Shown: positions 40,438 to 49,538 of the stretch, one piece after another
Layout: every line of letters begins with the position of its first letter
Numbering within the stretch: position 1 is the first letter of the stretch
NCBI RefSeq assembly: GCF_013184745.1
Contig: NZ_JAATVU010000020.1
Coordinates: 1-64,000, forward strand
Length of the DNA: 64,000 bases
Direction: 5' to 3'
DNA from: Mangrovicoccus sp. HB161399
GTDB taxonomy: Bacteria > Pseudomonadota > Alphaproteobacteria > Rhodobacterales > Rhodobacteraceae
The notes under the pieces: generated by a model
What the model was told of the DNA's origin: nothing
What the model saw: only the letters and a program-made list of their open reading frames with translations
Database searches by the model: none
Translations under genes and position numbers: made by a program

Positions 40438-40842
40438 TCAGACCTGCTCCAGCTCCACGAGGCAGCCGTTGAAATCCTTCGGATGCAGGAACAGGACCGG
40501 CTTGCCATGTGCGCCGATCTTCGGCTCGCCCGAGCCCAGCACCCGCGCGCCGGTTTCCTTCAGATGGTCGCGCGCGGCGATGATGTCGTCGACCTCGTAG
40601 CAGACATGGTGGATCCCGCCCGAGGGATTCTTGTCGAGGAAGCCCTTGATCGGGCTGTCTTCCCCCAGCGGATAGAGCAGCTCGATCTTGGTGTTGGGCA
40701 GCTCGATGAAGACGACGGTGACGCCGTGGTCCGGCTCGTCCTGCGGCGCGCCCACCTTCGCGCCGAGCGCGCTGCGGTACTGCTCGCTGGCCGCCTCCAG
40801 ATCCGGAACGGCGATGGCAACGTGATTCAGACGGCCGATCAT
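40438..40842 (-). CDS. mce: methylmalonyl-CoA epimerase
   Basis: A 134-residue VOC-fold metalloenzyme converting (S)- to (R)-methylmalonyl-CoA in the propionyl-CoA pathway. Metal ligands are suggested by His7 (LNHVAIAV), the His pair in GGIHHVCYEV and Glu in CLVELEQV. ATG at 40842 follows a GGAGGAG ribosome-binding site. The mutase and carboxylase genes are elsewhere. Confidence 0.94.
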   Translation of the reverse strand: MIGRLNHVAIAVPDLEAASEQYRSALGAKVGAPQDEPDHGVTVVFIELPNTKIELLYPLGEDSPIKGFLDKNPSGGIHHVCYEVDDIIAARDHLKETGARVLGSGEPKIGAHGKPVLFLHPKDFNGCLVELEQV

Positions 40843-40992
40843 GGCAACTCCTCCTGTCGATTCAAGGCTGCCTAGCCGCTGCGCCGCAGCCTGGCAATGA
40901 GACCCATGGCGCATCCCGAATTCGAGGCAGGCGTTTACGGCTCCTTCACCCTTCCCTGCGGAAATGTCGGGCAACTGGAGGAGGAGGAGACC

Positions 40993-41712
40993 ATGACCGA
41001 TCCGGTGGAGTCCTATCTGATACGGCGCCAGCCCACCGCTTCGCGCCCGCTTCTCGGCCTGACCATCCTGCTGGTGGAGGACAGCCGCTTCGCGTCCGAG
41101 GCCGTGCGCCTGATGTGCCTGCGATCCGGCGCCCGCATCCGCCGCGCCGACTGCCTGGCCTCCGCCCACAAGCACCTGTGCACCTACCGGCCCTCGGTCG
41201 CGATCGTCGATCTCGGCCTGCCCGACGGCCATGGCGAGGACCTGATCCGCGAATTGCGCACCGGCACCAGCCCGGTGCAGGTCGTGCTGGCCACCTCGGG
41301 CGATCCGGACGGGGCGGAACGCGCCTTCGCCGCCGGGGCGCAGGATTTCCTGGAAAAGCCGGTCCGATCGCTCGGCGAATTCCAGCAGGCCATCCTGCGC
41401 CACTTGCCGGCCGAATCCCGCCCGCTGGGCCTGCGCCCCATGCCGGAGGACCGCGTCGACCCCGACATGCTGGCCTTCCGCGACGACCTCGCGCATGTCG
41501 CCGAACTGATGACGGTGGCGGAATCCGAGCAGCCGATCGACTATATCGCGCAGTTCATCTCGGGCGTCGCCCGCTCGGCCGAAGACGGCCCGCTCTGCGC
41601 CGCGGCAGAGGCGATCCTGCGCGCCGAAGCCCGCGGCGCGGCAAATCCCACGGCGCTTGCGCGGCTGCGCAACATGGTGCAGAGCCGTCTCGACCAGCAG
41701 ATCGCCATCTGA
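40993..41712 (+). CDS. orphan response regulator with helical C-terminus
   Basis: A 239-residue protein. The N-terminal receiver domain (about 23-140) has the acidic pair at E29/D30, phospho-acceptor D73 (VDLGLPDG) and K122 (EKPV). The C-terminal 100 residues are helical and match no output domain I know; they are not a DNA-binding HTH. No histidine kinase is adjacent, so it may work in a phosphorelay or as a single-domain-type protein-protein switch. The GGAGGAGGAG sequence just before ATG 40993 fixes the start. Confidence 0.88.
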   Translation: MTDPVESYLIRRQPTASRPLLGLTILLVEDSRFASEAVRLMCLRSGARIRRADCLASAHKHLCTYRPSVAIVDLGLPDGHGEDLIRELRTGTSPVQVVLATSGDPDGAERAFAAGAQDFLEKPVRSLGEFQQAILRHLPAESRPLGLRPMPEDRVDPDMLAFRDDLAHVAELMTVAESEQPIDYIAQFISGVARSAEDGPLCAAAEAILRAEARGAANPTALARLRNMVQSRLDQQIAI

Positions 41713-41762
41713 GGCCGCCCGGGCGGGATGAAAGCGTTGCCTTGGATCCGATGTTCGCTTAG

Positions 41763-41784
41763 TGTTCGTGAAGACCCACGAACA
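41763..41784 (+). promoter_or_regulatory. palindromic operator before restriction-modification operon
   Basis: TGTTCGTG and CACGAACA form a perfect 8-bp inverted repeat with a six-base spacer, 21 bases before the first methyltransferase start. A partial -35/-10 pair (TTGCCT at 41737, TAGTGT at 41760, 17-base spacing) overlaps its left arm. It could be an operator for autoregulation or a leader hairpin. Confidence 0.45.
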
Positions 41785-41804
41785 GGCAGGACGATATCTG
41801 GCGC

Positions 41805-42437
41805 ATGACCAACGAAGCGGCCCTAGATTTATGCAAATTTCTCGGGAATGACCGCTTCGGCACCGTTCTCGCGGATCCTCCCTGGCGCTTTGCGAACCGC
41901 ACCGGGAAGGTCGCGCCCGAACACCGGCGCCTGACCCGCTATCCCACGATGGAGCTGAAGGACATCTGCGCGCTGCCGGTGGCAGACTTCCTCGCGGACA
42001 CGGCGCATTGCTACATGTGGGTGCCCAACGCGCTGCTGCCCGAGGGGCTGCAGGTGCTGGCGGCCTGGGGCTTCGAGTACAAGTCCAACATCGTCTGGCA
42101 CAAGGTGCGCAAGGATGGCGGCTCGGACGGGCGCGGCGTCGGATTCTACTTCCGCAACGTGACCGAACTGCTGCTGTTCGGCACCCGCGGCAGCAATGCC
42201 CGCACCCTGCCCCCGGCGCGCAGCCAGGTGAACATGCTGCAGACCCGCAAGCGCGAACATTCGCGCAAGCCCGACGAGCAGTACGAACTGATTGAATCCT
42301 GCTCCCGGGGGCCGTATCTGGAACTCTTCGGCCGCGGCGTCCGGAATGGCTGGACGGTCTGGGGCAACCAGGCCGATGCAGACTACAAGCCGGACTGGAA
42401 GACCTACGCCCATAATTCGGCGATCGCGGCGGAGTGA
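41805..42437 (+). CDS. MT-A70 family adenine N6-methyltransferase
   Basis: A 210-residue methyltransferase with the catalytic DPPW at residues 24-27 and a C-terminal YLELFGRG segment typical of MT-A70 DNA m6A enzymes. It is single-domain and shorter than eukaryotic METTL3. It overlaps the following cytosine methyltransferase (GTGA) and leads a three-gene restriction-modification operon. It may add a second methyl mark protecting the host, or methylate a different site; the specificity is not readable from sequence. Confidence 0.9.
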   Translation: MTNEAALDLCKFLGNDRFGTVLADPPWRFANRTGKVAPEHRRLTRYPTMELKDICALPVADFLADTAHCYMWVPNALLPEGLQVLAAWGFEYKSNIVWHKVRKDGGSDGRGVGFYFRNVTELLLFGTRGSNARTLPPARSQVNMLQTRKREHSRKPDEQYELIESCSRGPYLELFGRGVRNGWTVWGNQADADYKPDWKTYAHNSAIAAE

Positions 42438-43420
42438 CGGAGATGGATGGCAGCCCCCCGATGCATTGCGACATCGCCTCTGTAGAGGTCTGCGCCGGAG
42501 CCGGCGGACAGGCGCTCGGCCTGGAACGCGCGGGCTTCGCCCACGAAGCGCTGGTGGAGGTCGAGGCCGTCTGCCGCAAGACGCTCAGCTTCAACCGGCC
42601 GGACTGGCGGGTGCTGTCCGGCGACCAGTCGAACCTGAAGACCTTCGACGCCCGCCCCTATCGCGGCATCGACCTGCTGGCCGGCGGGCTGCCCTGCCCG
42701 CCCTTCTCCAAGGCCGGAAAGCAGCTCGGCGAGAATGACGAGCGCAACCTCTTCCCCGATTTCCTGCGCGCCGTGGACGAATGCCGCCCGCGCGCGATCA
42801 TGGTGGAGAACGTCCGCGGCTTCCTCGACCCGACCTTCGAAGAGTTCCGCAACGGCTTCCGCAAGGCGCTGGAAAAGCTGGGCTATACCGTCGGCTGGCG
42901 GCTCTACTCGGCCTCGGATTTCGGCGTCAGCCAGCTGCGCCCGCGCGTGGTGATTGTCGGCATGTCCAAGGGCGCGGAGTTCGACTGGCCCGAGCCGCAG
43001 CAGGAAACCCCGCCCTCGGTGGGCGAACTGCTGCGCGACCAGATGGCCGAAGGCGGCTGGGAAGGCGCCGCTGCCTGGGCGGAGAAGGCCGACCAGATCG
43101 CGCCGACCATCGTCGGCGGCTCGCTGAAGCATGGCGGCCCCGATCTCGGCCCGACCCGCGCCCGTGCCGCCTGGGCCAAGCTAGGCGTCGACGGCCGCAG
43201 CCTTGCCGACGCCCCGCCCGCGCCCGGCTTCAACGGCATGCCTCGGCTGACCGTGCCGATGGTGGCGCGCGTCCAGGGCTTCCCGGACGACTGGACCTTC
43301 GTCGGGCGCAAGACTCCCGCCTACCGCCAGGTCGGCAATGCCTTCCCGCCCCCCGTATCGGCCGCAGTCGGCCGCCGCATCGCCGAGGCGCTGATCCGCA
43401 CCAGCATCCTGATCGCCTGA
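42434..43420 (+). CDS. DNA C5-cytosine methyltransferase
   Basis: A 328-residue m5C methyltransferase. Motif I is VCAGAGGQALGL, motif IV PCPPFS with nucleophile C88 (PCQPFS is more usual), motif VI ENV at 125-127, motif VIII QLRPR and motif X QVGNAFPPPV. The target-recognition region spans about 190-265. It is the likely cognate protector for the downstream NgoMIV-like nuclease, whose site GCCGGC is cytosine-methylated in the known system. The start is the GTG overlapping the previous stop; ATG at 42443 is equally possible. Confidence 0.94.
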   Translation: MTEMDGSPPMHCDIASVEVCAGAGGQALGLERAGFAHEALVEVEAVCRKTLSFNRPDWRVLSGDQSNLKTFDARPYRGIDLLAGGLPCPPFSKAGKQLGENDERNLFPDFLRAVDECRPRAIMVENVRGFLDPTFEEFRNGFRKALEKLGYTVGWRLYSASDFGVSQLRPRVVIVGMSKGAEFDWPEPQQETPPSVGELLRDQMAEGGWEGAAAWAEKADQIAPTIVGGSLKHGGPDLGPTRARAAWAKLGVDGRSLADAPPAPGFNGMPRLTVPMVARVQGFPDDWTFVGRKTPAYRQVGNAFPPPVSAAVGRRIAEALIRTSILIA

Positions 43421-43421
43421 C

Positions 43422-44264
43422 ATGGCCGCCCTGCTGGCCCAGGCGCGCACCGCGTTCCACGCGGCGCTTCTCGCCGGTCCGCTGACCGTCTCCGAGCGCG
43501 GCATTCCCTCGAATGCCGACAGCTCCTCCGCCCCGAGCAAGCGCATTGCCAACGGCATCCTGATCCGGCTGGGACCCTCCCGCACCGCGGTCAAGCTGCC
43601 CGGCCAGACCGCGGGGGCGAATTTCGAGACGCTCTGCGCGGGCTTTCTCGAGGACATCCTGCCGCGTCTCTCGCATCTGCGCCCGGGGCGGTTCGAGATC
43701 GCCAAGGGCGGCGCCATCGCGCGCTTCGAGCAATACGCCCATCTCGACGAGCTGGAGGCGATCGCGCGCTCGAACCGCGACATCGCCACGGCGCTCGGCT
43801 CCGACTACCTGATCAAGCCCGACATCGTGATCGCCCGCCGCCCGGAATCCGACCGGGTGATCAACGCGAAGGAGGAGCTGGTCGACCAGAGCGTCGCCCG
43901 CTACGCCTCGATCCGCGCCTGGGCGCAGCCGCTGGACCTGCTCCACGCCTCGATCAGCTGCAAATGGACCCTGCGCTCGGACCGGGCGCAGAATGCCCGC
44001 TCAGAAGGGCTGAACCTGGTGCGCAACCGCAAGGGCCGCCTGCCGCATATCGCGGTGGTCACCGGAGAGCCCCTGCCTTCGCGCATCGCCTCGCTGGCTC
44101 TGGGGACCGGTGACATCGACTGCGTCTACCATTTCGCCCTGCCGGAGCTGCGGGACACCCTGGAGGACACCGGCGACGAGGGCTATCTCGACACGCTCGA
44201 CATGATGGTCGAGGGCAAGCGGCTGAAGGACATCTCGGACCTGCCGCTCGACCTGGTGGCCTGA
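43422..44264 (+). CDS. NgoMIV-like type II restriction endonuclease
   Basis: A 280-residue nuclease close in length to NgoMIV (286). The active-site pattern PD-x-SCK-x-E is present with Asp134, Ser179-Cys180-Lys181 and Glu195; the Asp-Lys (47) and Lys-Glu (14) spacings equal those of NgoMIV D140/K187/E201, and Glu69 matches E70. The recognition motif RSDR (185-188) sits where NgoMIV has R191/D193/R194. It is therefore expected to be a tetrameric enzyme cutting GCCGGC; specificity is inferred by homology. It starts one base after the methyltransferase stop. Confidence 0.92.
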   Translation: MAALLAQARTAFHAALLAGPLTVSERGIPSNADSSSAPSKRIANGILIRLGPSRTAVKLPGQTAGANFETLCAGFLEDILPRLSHLRPGRFEIAKGGAIARFEQYAHLDELEAIARSNRDIATALGSDYLIKPDIVIARRPESDRVINAKEELVDQSVARYASIRAWAQPLDLLHASISCKWTLRSDRAQNARSEGLNLVRNRKGRLPHIAVVTGEPLPSRIASLALGTGDIDCVYHFALPELRDTLEDTGDEGYLDTLDMMVEGKRLKDISDLPLDLVA

Positions 44265-44332
44265 TCTTCCGGACTTGACCTATTCTGGCCTTGCGTCACA
44301 CTGGGTGCAACCCTGCGTTGACGGACAAGGCC

Positions 44333-46696
44333 ATGTCCCGCGACCTGAATCTCCGCCGCACCCGCCACCGCCCAGGGCCACCAGCCCCGGAGGAAAGGAG
44401 CGCCGAGCAGCGCATCGCCCGGATCAACGAGCTGACACAGGCAGGCCGGACAAATTGGTTCAGCCTGCTGGCCTACTTGACTTTCATGATGATCACCGTG
44501 CTGGGCGTCGAGGACGCGGATTTCTTCATCCCCTCCCGCCAGACCCAGCTGCCGCTGGTCGGCGTTTCCATTCCGACAGCCAGCTTCTTTGCCTTCGCCC
44601 CGATCCTCGCCGCCGCGCTGCATGTCTACCTGCATCTCTTCCTGCGCAAATGCTCCGAGGAGCTTGCCCATGCCCCCGCCCGATACAAGGGCGACCCGCT
44701 GGAGCGCGCCATCCATCCCTGGCTGGTGAACGACCTGATCCTGCGCGCCCGCCGCCGTTACGGCGAGGAAACGATCGCCCGCCGCCCGATGGACTGGCTC
44801 TCCGGCGTCACCGCGATGCTGCTGGTCTGGTGGGCGGCGCCGCTGATCCTGATCTACACGTGGATCCGCTCGCTGCCTGCCCATGACGAGGCGATGTCCG
44901 CGCTCATCGCGGTCTGCACCTTCTTCGTGATCTATGCCAGCCTGTCGAGCTGGGTGAAGATGTGGGGCGACCTCCGCCACCCGTGGCTGCTTGACCAAGC
45001 GGCTACTTCCGGAGTCTTCGTCGTCTCCGCGCTATTGCTCTCCGCCCATCTGGTCTTGACCGTCCTGACCACCGAGGGCGGTATGGACCGCCTGACCGGA
45101 CAAAGCAAATTCACTTTCGCACGCGCGGCGGACAAGCTGGAAACAACGGTCGTCAGCGACAATCGACCAGATTGGTCTAAGTCGCCATGGATAGAAAAGG
45201 CGTTGGCCACATTCGACCCTCATATCACTGCATCCTGGTTGCGCAGCGATCGCTGGCTTGTTGCCGCAAACCTAGCTGGAGTCCAGTTCTCCGCCTTGCC
45301 ACCTGAGGCCGCCGATCTCTCTGCAGCCCGCCACCGGTTCCGAGAGGAATGGTGCAAACGGCACGGGCTTTCCCCCGATGTCTGCGGGCGTTCGCGTGGA
45401 TCAAAGGTCGCGCAGATCCCATCCCAATGGACCGACCGTAACACGTGGTGCGAAGCGCACGGCATCAAAAGAAATCGAAGCTGCGAAACTTGGTTTGCCG
45501 ATCTAGATGACGCATTCGACGCCGAGTGGTCTGACTTGAGGCGTCGCATCACTGATGCCCTCGACAAGCCGAACTTAGGGTCGATGGACTTGCGTGGCGC
45601 AGATTTGCGTTCTGCCGCCCTTGTCGGGGTGAACCTGTCCAACGCCCAGATGGAGGGGGCGATCCTCTACAGGGCATCATTGGAAAATGCCGACTTAGCC
45701 GAAGCGCGTCTGCAAGGCGCAATCTTTTCCCTCGCACGAATGCCGGGAGCAGACCTGCGCGGCGCATACCTGGAAGGCGCACGCCTCGACTTTGCTGAAT
45801 TGGATGGAGCCATCCTCCGCGACGCAAGAATGCAGGGAGCAAGACTGCAAAGCGCGCAAATGAAGGGCTCAGATATCCGTCAAGCCTCTATGCCGTGGAC
45901 GAACCTCTATTCCGCGGACATGGAGGGAGCCGACCTGCGCGACACGGAAATGCGTGGGGCAATCCTTCGCCGCGCGAGACTGGATGGCGCAAGGTTGGAA
46001 GATGCAAAGCTGCAGGGTGCAGTGCTCAAAGGAGCCTACCTGCAGGGAGCAGCGCTCAGACATACGCACCTGCAAGGGGCCGTAATGGAAGGAGCTTTCT
46101 TGGAGGGAGCAGTGCTCACAGGAGCTTATCTGCAAGGTGCAGTGCTCAGTGGAGCGCACCTAAAGGAAGCAGTGCTCGATAGCGCGCACCTGCAGGGCGC
46201 AGTGCTCGAAGGCGTTCGGATGCAAGAAGCAGATCTCAGCGAGGCAAACATTCAGAATGCAAAACTCCGCGAAGCCGAGTTGGAAAGAGCTGACCTAAGC
46301 CGCTCCTTGCTGACAGGAACCGGCGAGACCAGTAGTTCGCTGCATTCCGCAAACTTGAAGTCGAGTGTGAACCAAGGAGGCGCGGCAAGGTTCGCCGACT
46401 TGTCTCGGGCGGCATTCAATGATCGGACGGATTGGAGGAACGCTTTCATTGACGGTTCTGTTGACCTTCCAAGCGGCTTCCCTATCCCGATAGTACGCGC
46501 TTGCGGCTGGATCACGCAGGCAATTGAAGACGATCTCGAGTTTTACGGCAAATGGCGGGGATGGCATGAGGCTGGACCGCTTTCGCGTATCTGGTGGGAT
46601 CTTTTCGCCCCTGACGCCTGGCGCGACGCGCCGGCCATTCCACCGCCTCCCGGATGCGACTGGGACACCTCTCCGCTTTCTGGTGCTGCAAAGTGA
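44333..46696 (+). CDS. membrane-anchored pentapeptide-repeat protein
   Basis: A 787-residue protein. The N-terminal 250 residues contain about five transmembrane helices. A soluble linker (about 255-415) with a Cys/Trp-rich segment follows, then about 50 pentapeptide repeats of the A(D/V)LxG type (about 416-662), predicted to fold as a quadrilateral beta-helix. A unique C-terminal tail of about 120 residues carries W-rich segments (YGKWRGWHE). The first third is host-like in GC, while the rest is visibly lower. ATG at 44333 is preferred over an upstream TTG. It lies beside the restriction system but on its own promoter. The function is unknown. Confidence 0.85.
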   Translation: MSRDLNLRRTRHRPGPPAPEERSAEQRIARINELTQAGRTNWFSLLAYLTFMMITVLGVEDADFFIPSRQTQLPLVGVSIPTASFFAFAPILAAALHVYLHLFLRKCSEELAHAPARYKGDPLERAIHPWLVNDLILRARRRYGEETIARRPMDWLSGVTAMLLVWWAAPLILIYTWIRSLPAHDEAMSALIAVCTFFVIYASLSSWVKMWGDLRHPWLLDQAATSGVFVVSALLLSAHLVLTVLTTEGGMDRLTGQSKFTFARAADKLETTVVSDNRPDWSKSPWIEKALATFDPHITASWLRSDRWLVAANLAGVQFSALPPEAADLSAARHRFREEWCKRHGLSPDVCGRSRGSKVAQIPSQWTDRNTWCEAHGIKRNRSCETWFADLDDAFDAEWSDLRRRITDALDKPNLGSMDLRGADLRSAALVGVNLSNAQMEGAILYRASLENADLAEARLQGAIFSLARMPGADLRGAYLEGARLDFAELDGAILRDARMQGARLQSAQMKGSDIRQASMPWTNLYSADMEGADLRDTEMRGAILRRARLDGARLEDAKLQGAVLKGAYLQGAALRHTHLQGAVMEGAFLEGAVLTGAYLQGAVLSGAHLKEAVLDSAHLQGAVLEGVRMQEADLSEANIQNAKLREAELERADLSRSLLTGTGETSSSLHSANLKSSVNQGGAARFADLSRAAFNDRTDWRNAFIDGSVDLPSGFPIPIVRACGWITQAIEDDLEFYGKWRGWHEAGPLSRIWWDLFAPDAWRDAPAIPPPPGCDWDTSPLSGAAK
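46010..46219 (+). repeat. seven-copy 30-bp repeat inside pentapeptide gene
   Basis: Seven tandem 30-bp units beginning CTGCAGGG or close variants, each encoding two pentapeptides (LQGAVLxGAx). The DNA similarity between units is higher than elsewhere in the repeat domain, which suggests recent duplication. Confidence 0.8.
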
Positions 46697-46813
46697 CGGC
46701 CTTCACGACGCAAAGCCAGATGCCGTTCCCGCGGCAGACACGCATTCTTGCCAAAACTTGGCGACAGTCCAACACTAATGAAAGCGTCCCCGAAAGAACC
46801 TTTCCCGCGGTAT

Positions 46814-46837
46814 TGCCGCAGGATCACTCCTGCGGCA
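46814..46837 (-). terminator. hairpin overlapping aspS stop
   Basis: TGCCGCAGG / CCTGCGGCA, a perfect 9-bp inverted repeat with a six-base loop, covers the aspS stop codon. It has no T tract, so a role in mRNA 3'-end stability or weak termination is inferred. Confidence 0.4.
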
Positions 46838-48599
46838 CGACCCGAATGTTCAGCTCGCGCAGCTGCTCGTTGGTGGGCTCGTTCGGGGCGCCCATCATCA
46901 CGTCCTCGGCGCGCTGGTTCATCGGGAAGAGCATCACCTCGCGGATGTTCTGCTCGTCCGCCAGAAGCATCACGATCCGGTCAATCCCCGCCGCGCAGCC
47001 GCCGTGGGGCGGGGCGCCGAAACGGAAGGCGTTGACCATGCCGCCGAAGCGCTTGCGCACCTCGTCCTCGCCGTAGCCGGCGATTTCGAAGGCCTTGAAC
47101 ATGATCTCCGGCTTGTGGTTCCGGATCGCGCCAGAAACCAGCTCGTAGCCGTTGCAGGCCAGGTCGTACTGGTAGCCGAGCACGTCCAGCGGGTTGCCGT
47201 TCAGCGCGTCCATCCCGCCCTGCGGCATGGAGAAGGGGTTGTGCTCGAAGTCGATCTTGCCGGTTTCCTCGTCCTTCTCGTAGACCGGGAAGTCGACGAT
47301 CCAGGCGAAGGCGAAGCGATCCGTCTCGGTCAGGCCGAGCTCCTCGCCGATCACGGTGCGCGCCTTGCCCGCGACCTTGACGAAGCTCTCCGGCTTGCCG
47401 CCGAGGAAGAAGGCCGCATCGCCGATGCCGAGGCCCAGCTGCTGGCGGATAGCCTCGGTGCGCTCGGGGCCGATGTTCTTCGCGAGCGGGCCCGCGGCCT
47501 CCATCTCGCCATTCGCTTCGCGCCAGAAGATGTAGCCCATGCCCGGCAGGCCTTCCTTCTGGGCGAAGGCGTTCATCCGGTCGCAGAATTTGCGGCTGCC
47601 GCCCTTCGGCGCCGGGATCGCGCGGATCTCGGTGCCCTCCTGCTCCAGCAGCTTGGCGAAGATCGCGAAGCCCGAGCCGCGGAAATGCTCGGAGACCTCT
47701 TCCATCTTGATCGGGCAGCGCAGGTCCGGCTTGTCGGTGCCGTACCATTTCATCGCGTCGCGGTAGCCGATCTGCGGCCACTCGCTGTCGACCGCGCGGC
47801 CCTTGCCGAATTCCTCGAAGATGCCCTGGATCACCGGCTGGATCGTGTCGAACACGTCCTGCTGGGTGACGAAGCTCATCTCCATGTCGAGCTGGTAGAA
47901 ATCGGTCGGCGAACGGTCGGCGCGCGGGTCCTCGTCGCGGAAGCAGGGCGCGATCTGGAAGTACTTGTCGAAGCCCGACACCATCAGCAGCTGCTTGAAC
48001 TGCTGCGGCGCCTGCGGCAGCGCATAGAACTTGCCCGGATGCAGGCGCGACGGCACGAGGAAGTCGCGCGCGCCTTCCGGCGAGGACGCGGTGATGATCG
48101 GCGTCTGGTGCTCGCGGAAGTCCTTGTCCCACATGCGGCGGCGGATCGAGGCGACCACGTCCGAGCGCATCTTCATGTTCTCCTGCATCTTTTCGCGGCG
48201 CAGGTCGAGATAGCGGTACTTGAGGCGGGTTTCCTCCGGGTATTCCTGCTCGCCGAAGACCATCAGCGGCAGTTCTTCGGCGGCGCCCAGGACTTCGAGG
48301 TCGCGGACGAAGACCTCGATCTCGCCGGTCGGGATCTTGGGGTTCACCAGCTCGGCATCGCGCGCCTTAACGGTGCCGTCGATGCGGATGCACCACTCCG
48401 AGCGGACCTTTTCCACGTCCTTGAAGGCCGGGCTGTCCGGGTCGGCGAGGACCTGGGTCATGCCGTAATGGTCGCGCAGGTCGATGAAGAGGATGCCGCC
48501 ATGGTCGCGCACCCGGTGCACCCACCCGGCAAGGCGAACGGTCTGACCGACCTCGGCAGAGGTCAGGGCGGCACAGGTATGGGTGCGAAAGGCGTGCAT
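46824..48599 (-). CDS. aspS: aspartate--tRNA ligase
   Basis: A 591-residue class II synthetase of the bacterial type. The N-terminal OB anticodon-binding domain ([18 protein letters not shown]), the inserted GAD domain (about 290-420) and the motif 3 GxDRIV segment (GIDRIVMLL) are present. Many alphaproteobacterial enzymes are non-discriminating and also charge tRNA(Asn); no evidence here settles it. The promoter must lie in the gene-free stretch upstream (48600 onward). Confidence 0.97.
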   Translation of the reverse strand: MHAFRTHTCAALTSAEVGQTVRLAGWVHRVRDHGGILFIDLRDHYGMTQVLADPDSPAFKDVEKVRSEWCIRIDGTVKARDAELVNPKIPTGEIEVFVRDLEVLGAAEELPLMVFGEQEYPEETRLKYRYLDLRREKMQENMKMRSDVVASIRRRMWDKDFREHQTPIITASSPEGARDFLVPSRLHPGKFYALPQAPQQFKQLLMVSGFDKYFQIAPCFRDEDPRADRSPTDFYQLDMEMSFVTQQDVFDTIQPVIQGIFEEFGKGRAVDSEWPQIGYRDAMKWYGTDKPDLRCPIKMEEVSEHFRGSGFAIFAKLLEQEGTEIRAIPAPKGGSRKFCDRMNAFAQKEGLPGMGYIFWREANGEMEAAGPLAKNIGPERTEAIRQQLGLGIGDAAFFLGGKPESFVKVAGKARTVIGEELGLTETDRFAFAWIVDFPVYEKDEETGKIDFEHNPFSMPQGGMDALNGNPLDVLGYQYDLACNGYELVSGAIRNHKPEIMFKAFEIAGYGEDEVRKRFGGMVNAFRFGAPPHGGCAAGIDRIVMLLADEQNIREVMLFPMNQRAEDVMMGAPNEPTNEQLRELNIRVVPQE

Positions 48600-49538
48600 G
48601 TGATCCTCGGGCGGATTGGAGGCAGGAATTCTGGGTTCGCGGCGTTCAAGCCCGCCAGCGCCCCGGTGTCAAGCCTTGCCCGTTCCGCAGGGCCTTTGCA
48701 GCCTCGGCCAGCGGCGCCTTGCGCAGCGCCGCGGCGACAGCTTCTGCCTGGCACCGGAGGAAACGCAGCCGCCTTCGACCGATTGCGGACATCCGGGAGG
48801 GAGCGGCGGCCGCGCTGTGTCTCGGGAGCTAGCACATGGAGGCTCTCAGGCGGCCCCGCTGCTTGTGCGCAAGGTGATGGCCCGGACCCTGCATTGCTCG
48901 TTCCCGGCGGAAAGGCCATGGGCGGGTCGCGGCGCGGCCAGCGGCTCAGCCGTCCGCTTCGTCCGGATGCCGCCTCCAAGATTGCGCCGCAAAGGGTTCA
49001 GCATGCCGGAGCCGTCGGGACGCACCGCACATCCGGGCGGCGAACGGGATAGACCTCCGGCGACCCAGCCATCCGAAGGCTGCCCCAATGAGCGTCACGG
49101 GGAGAGGACGGGTCGGGAACAGGGTGGCCGGCAAACCCCGCGGGCCGGCCTTGCCGGTGCGGCAGAGCTACCGCGCGGCTCAGCGGATCGCCGAATGCCC
49201 GTCACGCGCCCATCGCCGAGGCAGTGGCAACTGCGATCCACGTCCAGCCGGCTGCAGAGATTCTGGAGGATCCCCGCCACGGCATTGCCGGAGTTCCGGC
49301 GACCCGGGCCGCCCGGCGTGTCCCCGGGACCAATGCCAATCCCTCTGGCGCGCCCCTGCCCGGCACGGAGCCACCGGATGGCCGGTCCCGGCGGCACGCG
49401 CGTTCCGCCGCAAGCCAGCCACTCCGAACGCAAGAGCCCGCAGGCGCATCACCGGAGCCGGATGGCCAGACTCGCCGGACATCATCCAGCTAAGCGCTGC
49501 TGCCGGGCGCAGGCCCGCCGCAGCCGCAGCAGGCCCGG
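48600..49538. other. gene-free GC-rich stretch upstream of aspS
   Basis: A 939-base region between the aspS start and the TIGR02302 stop. Only low-complexity overlapping frames are seen and no family, tRNA, rRNA or repeat is recognised. It must contain the aspS promoter. Its texture resembles the stretches at 1-916 and 24551-26905. Confidence 0.6.

Noticed and set aside
41805-44264. Type III or Type I restriction system
   Set aside because: No helicase-nuclease (Res), HsdR or HsdS protein is present; the nuclease matches the NgoMIV type II pattern.
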